Origin: JANNMJ01 sp031397815
Lineage (GTDB): Bacteria; Bacteroidota; Bacteroidia; Cytophagales; Hymenobacteraceae
NCBI GenBank assembly: GCA_031397815.1
Contig: JANNMJ010000191.1
Location: forward strand, 1 to 6,350
DNA: 6,350 nt
Reading direction: 5' to 3'
Positions 1-6,235 of the stretch are shown piece after piece. A program made the position numbers and the translations under genes. Under the pieces are notes generated by a model, which searched no databases, was not told the origin of the DNA, and saw only the letters and a program-made list of their open reading frames with translations. The stretch's first letter is position 1; every line of letters begins with the position of its first letter.

Positions 1-60
1 CTGTCCCAGAGCCGGTGCGACAGGGCGGCGAATCAACACCGTCTCTGGGACAGAGCCGGC
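1..60. repeat. Short inverted and direct repeat at window start
   Basis: The first ten bases (CTGTCCCAGA, 1-10) are the exact reverse complement of TCTGGGACAG at 44-53. In addition CAGAGCCGG occurs as a direct repeat at 7-15 and 51-59. The arrangement suggests a small palindromic intergenic element that may continue beyond the left edge. No coding sense is evident: the open frame through here gives a low-complexity Arg/Ser/Pro-rich peptide unlike any known N-terminus. Whether this is a dispersed family cannot be judged from one copy. Confidence 0.5.
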
Positions 61-157
61 TACGTCGCAGTCAGCCCAATAACCCCCGCTCCCGCAGTCT
101 GATTACCCAGAATTACAGTTCAGACCCCTTTTCACCGACCCCGGCCGACCAGCCGAA

Positions 158-165
158 TACGTTTG
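158..165 (+). promoter_or_regulatory. Possible Bacteroidota -7 promoter element (TACGTTTG)
   Basis: TACGTTTG fits the TAnnTTTG -7 consensus used by the primary sigma factor of Bacteroidota. Transcription would begin a few bases downstream, near 170, leaving a leader of about 30 bases before the ATG at 201. It would exclude the ATG at 168 as the main start. A clear -33 TTTG element at the usual distance is not seen; only a T-rich patch at 129-132 lies upstream, somewhat too far away. An eight-base match alone is weak evidence. Confidence 0.35.
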
Positions 166-200
166 CGATGCGTTGCCTCACGTGGTGCGCAGCTTTCCGT

Positions 201-2774
201 ATGCGGCATTTTACCCATTCTCTTTATCGGTTTCCTTGTGAAGCGCCCCCGGCCAGATGGGCGGTCGGGCTGGGGTTTTTAATGATAATGATGCTCGCGG
301 GCCGCGCACAGGCGCAGAGCGTGGGCATCGGGACCACGACACCCGCCGCGTCGGCGGCGCTTGAGGTAGCGGCCACCAGCAAGGGCTTCCTGCCGCCGCG
401 CATGACGCAGGTGCAGCGCGATGCCATCGGGGCGCCCGCCCCGGGGTTGACGATCTACAATACTGATTCGGGCCATCTCAACGTCTGGGACGGCGTCCGG
501 TGGACGGCCGCGCTGCTCGATACCGAAGCGCCGTATGCACCCGCCGGGCAGACGTTTAACTACACGGGTGGCCCGCAAACCTACACTGTGCCCTACGGCG
601 TCACTCGGGTAACAGTGGATGCCTTGGGCGCCAGTGGTCAGGCGGGTACTGCTGTCCCATTCCCACCGGGAGGGAAAGGCGCCCGCGTGCAGGCCACGCT
701 GACCGTTACGCCGGGGGAAGTGCTGACGATTTACGTAGGGGGCTCGGAGCCAAACACCTTCTTCCTCCACCGGAGCGATCAGCGATACCCACCTTTGCGA
801 GGTGGCGGCGGCTATAATGGCGGTGGTCAGGGGAGTTTAACGCCCTTTGGCAATAACACCCTTTGCATTCCGCCAAATACATATTGCGTCACTATGGGTT
901 ACCGGGGGGGCGGTGGCGGCGCTACCGACATCAGGCGCGGCGGTAACGCCCTTACCGACCGCGTGATTGTTGCGGGCGGCGGCGGCGGCTCCATATATGG
1001 CGTCGCGGGCGGCGATGCCGGTCTTAACGGCGCCAACGGGCAAACCAGCCAGCAAGGACAAGGCGGCAGCCAGACCGCCGGGGGCGCAAACGGCACGAAT
1101 GGCTACCCAGGAACGCTTGGATGGGGAGGCGAAGGAGCAAACTTCGTGGGCAGGGGCGCGAGCGGTGGTGGGGGGTATTATGGCGGCGGCGGTGGCGGTT
1201 ACTCCAATGGTGTCAGCGGCTCTGGTGGTGGCGGCAGCTCCTATACCCATCCGGCAAGCGCTACTGCCGTGACGGTTACGAGCGGCGCCAACACCGGCAA
1301 CGGCGTCGTCACGATCACGCCTACTCCAGCTCTGCAATACGCCGCCCCCGCCCTCAGCGGCGCCAACATCGCACTGCCGGGCAGTGCCGACGGCGGCGTA
1401 GTGTTCAGTAGTACGCCCGGCCTGAAAACCAACAGCAGTCAGCTCTTCTGGGACAACACGCTCAACCGCCTCGGCGTGGGTATCAGCGCGCCGGCCTTTG
1501 TGCTGCATACCGTCGGCAGCATTCACAGCGGGGGGCCGGGGGGCGAGCTGAGCTTTCAAGACCGCGCCGACGCCAGCAAGCGCTTCGTCTGGTACGCCAC
1601 CGGCGACCGCGCCACGCTCTGGAGCAGCGCCACCGGCGACCAATTCACCGTCACGGCCGGCGGGAAGGTGGGCATCGGCGTGACCATCCCGAATCAGATG
1701 CTGCACGTCACCGGGCGGATGCAGCTCGACAACGGCGTGATTCAGCGCGGCGGGGCAACTATTACCAGCACCTCTGATTTGGGCCTCTACTCCCGCGTGC
1801 CCGGTAGCTGGATGCGCTTCGTGACCAATGGCGCCCCCATTCGGTTTTATTCGGACGACGAAATCGGCAACACCCCCAATGTGACGATTGCCGCGAATGG
1901 CCGCGTAGGCATCGGCACCGATGCCCCCGCCGTGCCGCTCGACGTGCAGGGCGGCGCCAGCATCGGCACTTACTACTTCGCCTATTACAACGTGTTTGGC
2001 CCCGGCAGCGCGGGCTTCAGCAACAGCAATCAGCCCGACGTCACGATCCGCGCCAGCGGCCGGGTGGTGGGATTGGAATTCAACGCCACTTCCGACCGGC
2101 GCCTCAAAACCGTCATCGGCCCAAGCGACCGCGCCGCCGACTTGGCCCTCCTCAACCGGCTCCGCATCACCGACTACACCCTGCGCGACCGCGCCCAGTT
2201 CGGCGACCGGCGTTTCAAGAAAGTCATTGCCCAAGAGGTAGAGGAAGTCTTTCCGCAGGCGGTGCAGCGGCAAACCGGCTTCCTGCCCGACGTGTACGCC
2301 CCGGCCAGCGCCGTGCAGGCCGAGGGCGATTCGCTGGTGATTCTGACCCTGCCCGTGGGCCTGACTGGCGCCGGAGCCACGGCCGGGCAGCGCGTCAAGC
2401 TGATCGGCCCGACGGGCGAGGTAATCGCCACCGTGGCGCGGCCCGAATCGGGCGGCTCGCGGCGAGTGGCTGTCCGCGGGGCGAAGGCGCTGGCGGGCGC
2501 CGCTCAAGTATTCGTCTTCGGCTTGGAACACCCCGACGTGCGCTCAGTGGATTACGAGGCGCTGGCAATGCTCAACGTAAGCGCCACGCAAGAGCTGGCC
2601 CGGCAAGTAACCGAGCTTCAACGCCAGAACGCCGCCCAGCAAACCCAGCTTCACCACCTCCAGCGCCAAGCCCAACAATCGGCCGCCGACCACGCCGCCC
2701 TACAAACCCTGCAGGATCAGCTAGCCCGGTTGCTCGGCGAGAAGGTTGGGGGTGGTGGTGTTAGTGCGCGGTAA
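201..2774 (+). CDS. Exported surface protein: Gly-rich (ALK/LTK-like) domain, S74-type chaperone, coiled coil
   Basis: Numbering is from the ATG at 201 (857 aa). This start gives a signal peptide: a basic N-region, hydrophobic core WAVGLGFLMIMMLAG (about 20-34) and a likely cleavage after AQA (38). The ATG at 168 is an alternative; no Shine-Dalgarno decides. The mature N-terminus carries the VGIGTTTPAASAALEV motif common in secreted Bacteroidota proteins. Residues about 120-375 are Gly-rich, opening with YTVPYGVTRVTV and containing GGGGGATDIR, VIVAGGGGG and GGGGSSY, the motif order of ALK/LTK-type glycine-rich domains. Beta-structured segments with VGIG motifs follow (VGIG at about 490-560 and 570-575). 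From about 630 comes a peptidase-S74 or endosialidase-type chaperone: SDRRLK with candidate Ser631/Lys636 dyad, then IAQEVEEVFPQAV (676-688) and VDYEAL (from 783). Between them lies an inserted segment of about 90 residues. The tail (about 795-850) is a Gln-rich coiled coil, fitting trimerisation. In this family the Ser/Lys pair mediates self-cleavage in some members; cleavage here is inferred. No type IX secretion C-terminal domain is visible. Ligand and role are unknown; adhesin or surface fibre is a guess. Confidence 0.85.
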   Translation: MRHFTHSLYRFPCEAPPARWAVGLGFLMIMMLAGRAQAQSVGIGTTTPAASAALEVAATSKGFLPPRMTQVQRDAIGAPAPGLTIYNTDSGHLNVWDGVRWTAALLDTEAPYAPAGQTFNYTGGPQTYTVPYGVTRVTVDALGASGQAGTAVPFPPGGKGARVQATLTVTPGEVLTIYVGGSEPNTFFLHRSDQRYPPLRGGGGYNGGGQGSLTPFGNNTLCIPPNTYCVTMGYRGGGGGATDIRRGGNALTDRVIVAGGGGGSIYGVAGGDAGLNGANGQTSQQGQGGSQTAGGANGTNGYPGTLGWGGEGANFVGRGASGGGGYYGGGGGGYSNGVSGSGGGGSSYTHPASATAVTVTSGANTGNGVVTITPTPALQYAAPALSGANIALPGSADGGVVFSSTPGLKTNSSQLFWDNTLNRLGVGISAPAFVLHTVGSIHSGGPGGELSFQDRADASKRFVWYATGDRATLWSSATGDQFTVTAGGKVGIGVTIPNQMLHVTGRMQLDNGVIQRGGATITSTSDLGLYSRVPGSWMRFVTNGAPIRFYSDDEIGNTPNVTIAANGRVGIGTDAPAVPLDVQGGASIGTYYFAYYNVFGPGSAGFSNSNQPDVTIRASGRVVGLEFNATSDRRLKTVIGPSDRAADLALLNRLRITDYTLRDRAQFGDRRFKKVIAQEVEEVFPQAVQRQTGFLPDVYAPASAVQAEGDSLVILTLPVGLTGAGATAGQRVKLIGPTGEVIATVARPESGGSRRVAVRGAKALAGAAQVFVFGLEHPDVRSVDYEALAMLNVSATQELARQVTELQRQNAAQQTQLHHLQRQAQQSAADHAALQTLQDQLARLLGEKVGGGGVSAR

Positions 2775-2845
2775 GGAGCTGAGGTTGTGGAATAGACCAG
2801 TGCGTCCCCATATTTCGGGGCGTCCCCGTTAGGGGACATCGTTCG

Positions 2846-2868
2846 GTAGCCGGGGGCAACGCCCCCGG
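2846..2868 (+). repeat. REP-like element: GTAG plus perfect hairpin
   Basis: GTAG (2846-2849) directly precedes CCGGGGGC-AAC-GCCCCCGG, a perfect 8-bp stem with a 3-base loop (2850-2868). A GTAG tetranucleotide at the foot of a hairpin is the signature of REP sequences recognised by REP-associated tyrosine transposases (RAYTs). There is no U-tract, so it is not a standard intrinsic terminator. Confidence 0.65.
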
Positions 2869-3002
2869 AAAGGTGAAGCACAAAGAATAGGCGTCCCCGT
2901 CAGGGGATACCGTTCGGTATTACGCCCGTTGACGGCCGATAGGGACGCGGTACCGAACGGTGTCCCCTAACGGGGACGCCCCGAAATATGGGGAACGTTG
3001 GA

Positions 3003-3025
3003 CCGGGGGCGTTGCCCCCGGCTAC
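3003..3025 (-). repeat. REP-like element, opposite orientation
   Basis: Read on the minus strand, GTAG (3025-3022) precedes the same perfect 8-bp stem with loop AAC (3021-3003). It is the mirror partner of the element at 2846-2868, giving the inverted pair typical of a BIME. The stem and loop are conserved exactly between the two copies. Confidence 0.65.
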
Positions 3026-3058
3026 CGAACGGTGTCCCCTGACGGGGACGCACTGGTC

Positions 3059-3164
3059 TTGGGGATTCTTGGGTTCAGGCAGACCAACGCCACAGCCAAA
3101 GCCACCCACTTCGCTCAAAACAGATTTGCTTTGCTTGGATTTTCCTTTCCAATCACCGGGCCTT
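3059..3164 (+). other. Kinase leader region
   Basis: This is non-repeat sequence between the repeat cluster and the kinase ATG. It has an AT-richer patch at 3119-3150. TTGCTTTG at 3126-3133 matches the Bacteroidota -7 consensus except for T in place of A at position 2, about 32 bases before the ATG. No -33 element and no Shine-Dalgarno are evident. A promoter here is plausible, because the repeats separate the kinase from the upstream gene, but it is not shown. Confidence 0.3.
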
Positions 3165-5186
3165 ATGCGCGTTTCCGAACGATGGCTGCTTGCGCTGATA
3201 CTTAGCTTCGGGCTGATTCACGGACTGAGCACGCCGGCCTTTTGCGCTCCGGCCGAATCGTTGGCCCAATCCCCGGCCGACTCGCTTCGGATGCAGCTTC
3301 AGCGGGCCGATATGCCCGATACGGCGCGGGTGCTGCTCGGGCTGCGGCTGGTGAGCGCCCTCGACGAAGAGAATGCCTCTCCGGCTGAGCGGCGGCGGCT
3401 TCTGCTGGCCAGTCTGGCGCTGGCGCGGCGGATTGGCTTCGTGGGCGGCGAGCTGGAAGTCCTCAACAACCTCGGCGCGCTGGCCAATATGACCAGCGAC
3501 CTTCCCACCGCCCAGCGGTATTTCAGCCAAGCAATTCGTCGGGCGCGGCAGACCCGCGAAACCCGTTTCCGGAGCGAATCGCTGCGCGGTTTGGGCGGGG
3601 TGGCGCTGAGCGAGCAGGAGTTTGCCCGCGCCGCCACGCTGTTCGAGCAAGCCGCTGACGCCGCCGAGCCGCTGACGCCGTATTACGGGGGACGGTCGTT
3701 GGAGCTGGCTCTTTCCGACCTTTCTAAAGTCTATCTGGTGCTGAACCGCGAGGCGGAAGCACGGCGGGTTTTCCGGCGATTATTGGCCCTTAGTAGGCAG
3801 AAGCACGATGCCACGACGGAGTTATTTGCCTTAGCCAATTGGGGCACCGGCTTGCTCGTGCGCACCCCTGATTCGGCCGCCGTTTATCTGGCGCAGGCCG
3901 TTGATGTGGCCACGCAAATGGACGTGCCCTACTACCGCGCCTACGCCACGATGGCGCTGATGCAGGTCCGCGAGCAGCAAGGCCGGTGGGCCGATGTGGG
4001 CGCCCTCGCCCGCCAAACCCTGCGACTGGCGCGGGAGAGCCAAACGCCGGATTACGAGTCGGAAGCCCTTGTCAGTCTGGCGAAAGCCCTGCGTCGGCAG
4101 GGGCAGCCCGCTGTGGCGTTCGATACCCTGAGCCGCGCCTACACGCTGATGGACACTCTCTGGAGCCGCGAAAAGCGCGACGAGCTGGCCCGGCAGCAGG
4201 TGGCGTTCGATGTGGGAGCGAAGGAAGCCCGCATCCGCGCGCTGGAGCAGCAGCGACGAATCGCAACCCTCACCGCCGACCGGCAGGCCGCGCGGACGCA
4301 ATTGCTGATTGGCGGCTTGGTAGCGCTGGTGGCGCTGCTGGCGCTGGGGAGCGGGTTTTTAATTCGACTACGGCGGAGTCAGGCGGCGTTGGTGGCGTCG
4401 GAAGCGGAAGCGCAGGCGGCGGCGGCGGCGGCTCGGCGGGCCGAAGAGAAGGCGCACGCGGCCAACGCGACGAAGGACCAGATTATGAGTGTCATCGGTC
4501 ACGACTTGCGCGGCCCTGTGGCGTCGTTTCAGCAGCTCACGCCGGTGCTGCGCCAGCTCGTCCCGACCGGTCCTGGCGCGTCCGAAGCCCAACGGCTCCT
4601 CGATTCGCTCGCGGCCGGGGCGCGCCATTTGGGCGAGCTGCTCGATAATCTGCTCCGCTGGGCGCGCTCCGAAGACGGCAATACCGTCAACTACCCCACG
4701 TATTTACCGGCCGTCGATGTGGCGGGGGCGGTGGCGGAGCTGCTTCAACCGGTAGCGCTGGCCAAGCAGATTACGCTGCGCCTTCAGATTACGCCCGCGC
4801 ATCTCCAGCTCTTCGCCGACCCCGATTTACTCGCCACGGTGCTGCGGAATCTGGTGACCAACGCCCTCAAATTCACCCCGACGGGTGGGCAAGTCACCCT
4901 CTCCATTTCCACTTCTATCGACAGCCCCGATACCAGCGCAATCCGAATCGCCGTGACCGATAACGGCATCGGCATCGCCCCGGAACGCATCCGCCACCTG
5001 CTCGAAACCGCCGGCCACGACTCCACGCGCGGGACCGCCGACGAGCTAGGCACCGGCCTCGGCCTGCCGCTAAGCGCCCGTTTCGTCCGCCTGATGGGCG
5101 GCGAGTTAAAGCTGACGAGCCAACCCCATCAAGGCACCGAAGCGGCGTTTGAGCTACCGCCGCCGCCGCCTCGGTTTAAGGCCTGA
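3165..5186 (+). CDS. TPR-containing membrane sensor histidine kinase (HisKA-HATPase)
   Basis: The ATG at 3165 gives 673 aa opening with a signal peptide (MRVSERWLLALILSFGLIHG, cleavage near residue 27). Upstream starts in the same frame would translate the repeat cluster and are rejected. Residues about 60-365 form helical TPR-like repeats, for example around VLNNLGALANM (about 99-109) and ALVSLAKALRRQG. A coiled-coil stretch leads into one transmembrane helix (about 380-400), then an Ala/Glu-rich coiled-coil linker. The H-box GHDLRGPV places the phospho-accepting His at 446. ATP-binding motifs are RNLVTNALKFT (N-box, Asn566), DNGIGI (599-604) and GTGLGL (629-634), so catalytic residues look intact. 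With an N-terminal signal peptide and one inner helix, the TPRs should face the periplasm and the kinase the cytoplasm. The signal is unknown. It ends in five consecutive prolines shortly before the stop. The LytTR regulator 75 bases downstream is the obvious partner. The HisKA-type core differs from the LytS type usually paired with LytTR. Confidence 0.92.
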   Translation: MRVSERWLLALILSFGLIHGLSTPAFCAPAESLAQSPADSLRMQLQRADMPDTARVLLGLRLVSALDEENASPAERRRLLLASLALARRIGFVGGELEVLNNLGALANMTSDLPTAQRYFSQAIRRARQTRETRFRSESLRGLGGVALSEQEFARAATLFEQAADAAEPLTPYYGGRSLELALSDLSKVYLVLNREAEARRVFRRLLALSRQKHDATTELFALANWGTGLLVRTPDSAAVYLAQAVDVATQMDVPYYRAYATMALMQVREQQGRWADVGALARQTLRLARESQTPDYESEALVSLAKALRRQGQPAVAFDTLSRAYTLMDTLWSREKRDELARQQVAFDVGAKEARIRALEQQRRIATLTADRQAARTQLLIGGLVALVALLALGSGFLIRLRRSQAALVASEAEAQAAAAAARRAEEKAHAANATKDQIMSVIGHDLRGPVASFQQLTPVLRQLVPTGPGASEAQRLLDSLAAGARHLGELLDNLLRWARSEDGNTVNYPTYLPAVDVAGAVAELLQPVALAKQITLRLQITPAHLQLFADPDLLATVLRNLVTNALKFTPTGGQVTLSISTSIDSPDTSAIRIAVTDNGIGIAPERIRHLLETAGHDSTRGTADELGTGLGLPLSARFVRLMGGELKLTSQPHQGTEAAFELPPPPPRFKA

Positions 5187-5261
5187 GCGAAGCATTCTTT
5201 CTCCCCCTAATCACTTCCCTCATCTCTCTCATCCACATTTCGCCCCGTCCGCGCTGCCCGT
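5187..5261 (+). other. Pyrimidine-rich spacer between kinase and regulator
   Basis: These 75 bases are strongly C/T-rich on the coding strand, with runs such as TTCTTTCTCCCCC and CTCATCTCTCTCATCC. No hairpin, Shine-Dalgarno or TAnnTTTG element is visible. The short gap and shared orientation favour co-transcription of kinase and regulator, with translation of the regulator starting independently of a Shine-Dalgarno, as is common in Bacteroidota. A separate promoter is not excluded. Confidence 0.4.
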
Positions 5262-6056
5262 ATGAACCCCTTAAAAATTCAGGTGCTGATTGTCGAGGAC
5301 GATTTTGCGCAAGCCGTCGCCTTGCGGCACACGCTCCTCGATTTGGGTTATGCCGTGGTGGGCATCGCCGAATCGGCCCCGGAAGCCGAGGCGATGTGCG
5401 ATGAGCTACGCCCCGACCTGCTCCTGCTCGACATTCACTTGCGCGTCAGCGTGTCGGCGGCGCCCGACCACTCGGCCACCGCCGAACCGGCCGATGGCGT
5501 GGCGCTCGCACGGCGGCTGCTCGCGCGGCAGGCCGTCCCCGTCATATTCCTCACCGCCTACCCCGACCCCGTCACCTTCGAGCGGGCGCGGGCGCTGACG
5601 CCGTTTGCGTTTCTGCTGAAGCCGTGGCAGCCGCTGCAATTGCGGTACACGCTGGAGCTGGCGGTCCAGCATTTCGTGCAGGACCAAGGCCGCGCCGCCA
5701 GCACCGTTTCGCTCTCCGACGGCTCGGCGCTTTTGCCCGCGGGCCTGTTTCTGCGCGAAACCGGCCGCTACTCCAAGCTCCGCCTCTCCGATTTATTCGC
5801 CCTCGAAGCCGACGGTACATACGTCCACCTTCACTCCACGGGGCCGCGCAAATACACCCTTCGCGTCCCGCTGCGCGAGCTGGAAGAGCATCTCGCGCCC
5901 CTCGGTTTCGTCCGCGTCCAACGAAGCTGGATGGTCGCCTTCGGGGCAGTAGAAGCCGTCGAGTACGCCGTCGGGGAAGTCGTTTTGACGAGCGGGTTGC
6001 GTATTCCGCTGGGGCGGACGTATCACGAGGAAGTTCGGCGGCGGTTGCATCGGTAG
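5262..6056 (+). CDS. LytTR-family response regulator
   Basis: 264 aa. The receiver domain spans about 6-130: acidic pair Glu12-Asp13-Asp14 in LIVEDD, phospho-acceptor Asp57 in LLLLDIHL, Thr98 in FLTAYP and Lys120 in LLKPW, so all switch residues are present. A linker of about 25 residues leads to a LytTR DNA-binding domain (about 157-264), recognisable by LFALEADGTYVHLH, the RVPLRELEEHL segment, FVRVQRSWMVAF and IPLGRTYHEEVRRRL. LytTR domains bind DNA through beta strands and loops, often as dimers at direct repeats. The receiver has an unusual extra loop of about 11-12 residues (within 62-76) between Asp57 and the Asp-Gly of the next helix. The ATG at 5262 is right because the first beta strand starts within six residues of it. 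The kinase just upstream is the likely phosphodonor. Targets are unknown; no operator repeat could be assigned. Confidence 0.93.
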   Translation: MNPLKIQVLIVEDDFAQAVALRHTLLDLGYAVVGIAESAPEAEAMCDELRPDLLLLDIHLRVSVSAAPDHSATAEPADGVALARRLLARQAVPVIFLTAYPDPVTFERARALTPFAFLLKPWQPLQLRYTLELAVQHFVQDQGRAASTVSLSDGSALLPAGLFLRETGRYSKLRLSDLFALEADGTYVHLHSTGPRKYTLRVPLRELEEHLAPLGFVRVQRSWMVAFGAVEAVEYAVGEVVLTSGLRIPLGRTYHEEVRRRLHR

Positions 6057-6059
6057 CCT

Positions 6060-6127
6060 GATTGCGTTCCGTAACCGCGTTTCGATAACCGCGTTGCCCA
6101 ACCGCATTGCCGTAACCGCGTTCCCCA
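6060..6127. repeat. Degenerate 13-14 base tandem array
   Basis: AACCGCGTT-like units start at 6073, 6087, 6100 and 6114, a spacing of 14, 13 and 14 bases, preceded by a weaker copy (GATTGCGTT) at 6060. Each unit is AACCGC(G/A)TT followed by four or five variable bases. It begins four bases after the regulator stop. No open frame or hairpin explains it. It may be a slippage-prone minisatellite or a multi-site protein-binding array; neither is shown. Confidence 0.6.
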
Positions 6128-6140
6128 CCCCGGCCCTGCG

Positions 6141-6234
6141 GGCCACCCCTCCCCCAAGGGGGCGGGGAGTTCGGGCTGAGCGTAATAGAAGCGGACGTTA
6201 GGTGTGAAAACTCCCCGCCCCGGAGGGGAGGGCC
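6141..6234. repeat. Imperfect inverted-repeat intergenic element
   Basis: The left arm (6141-6171), GGCC..CCCCTCCCC plus GGGCGGGGAGTT, pairs with the right arm (6209-6234), AACTCCCCGCCC plus GGGGAGGGCC. The inner 12 bases match exactly and the outer part with small gaps. The arms flank a loop of about 37 bases (6172-6208). The size and structure resemble a MITE-like or large palindromic intergenic element. It has no coding capacity. The right arm ends exactly where similarity to tryptophan 2,3-dioxygenase begins, which makes this boundary suspicious. Confidence 0.7.
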
Positions 6235-6235
6235 G

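Larger units (their letters stand above)
2795..3058. repeat. REP/BIME-like cluster of nested inverted repeats
   Basis: Four copies of a 29-base core lie here: two forward (2820-2848, 2891-2919) and two reversed (2951-2979, 3023-3051). Each begins GCGTCCCCGT, continues with AGGGGA and ends CGTTCGGTA; copies differ at only one to three bases. The core contains a small hairpin, TCCCC-loop-GGGGA. Arms pair over long distances: 2806-2848 with 2951-2993 (42 of 43 bases), 2821-2868 with 3003-3050 (46 of 48) and the outer 15-base arms 2795-2809 with 3044-3058 (exact). The first and fourth units end in GTAG followed by a perfect hairpin. The cluster fills most of the gap between the surface-protein stop and the kinase leader. 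It could act as a transcription barrier or mRNA 3'-end stabiliser, as BIMEs do elsewhere; that role is inferred. No transposase is in the window. Confidence 0.85.

Noticed and set aside
15..200. Upstream extension of the surface-protein frame to an ATG at 15, or the ATG at 168
   Set aside because: The extension covers the left-edge repeat and reads as low-complexity sequence ahead of the signal peptide. The ATG at 168 would leave almost no leader after the TACGTTTG element. The ATG at 201 fits best.
837..2531. Long open frame of 564 codons on the minus strand within the surface-protein gene
   Set aside because: It is antisense to a gene with clear domains. High GC removes stop codons from the opposite strand, and its product has no recognisable motif.
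2850..2868. Intrinsic terminator for the surface-protein gene
   Set aside because: The hairpin is perfect but is followed by GAAAGG with no T-run, and it recurs as part of a GTAG element in both orientations. A REP-like reading is better supported.
2795..3058. CRISPR array
   Set aside because: The four repeat copies occur in both orientations with unequal spacing and paired arms, which is inconsistent with direct repeats and uniform spacers.
2988..3164. Kinase start at the ATG at 2988
   Set aside because: It would translate the inverted-repeat cluster and bury the signal peptide 59 residues inside the protein.
3165..3250. Lipoprotein signal at the kinase N-terminus (Cys in STPAFC)
   Set aside because: The residues before Cys (P-A-F) do not fit a lipobox, and a membrane helix already anchors the protein.
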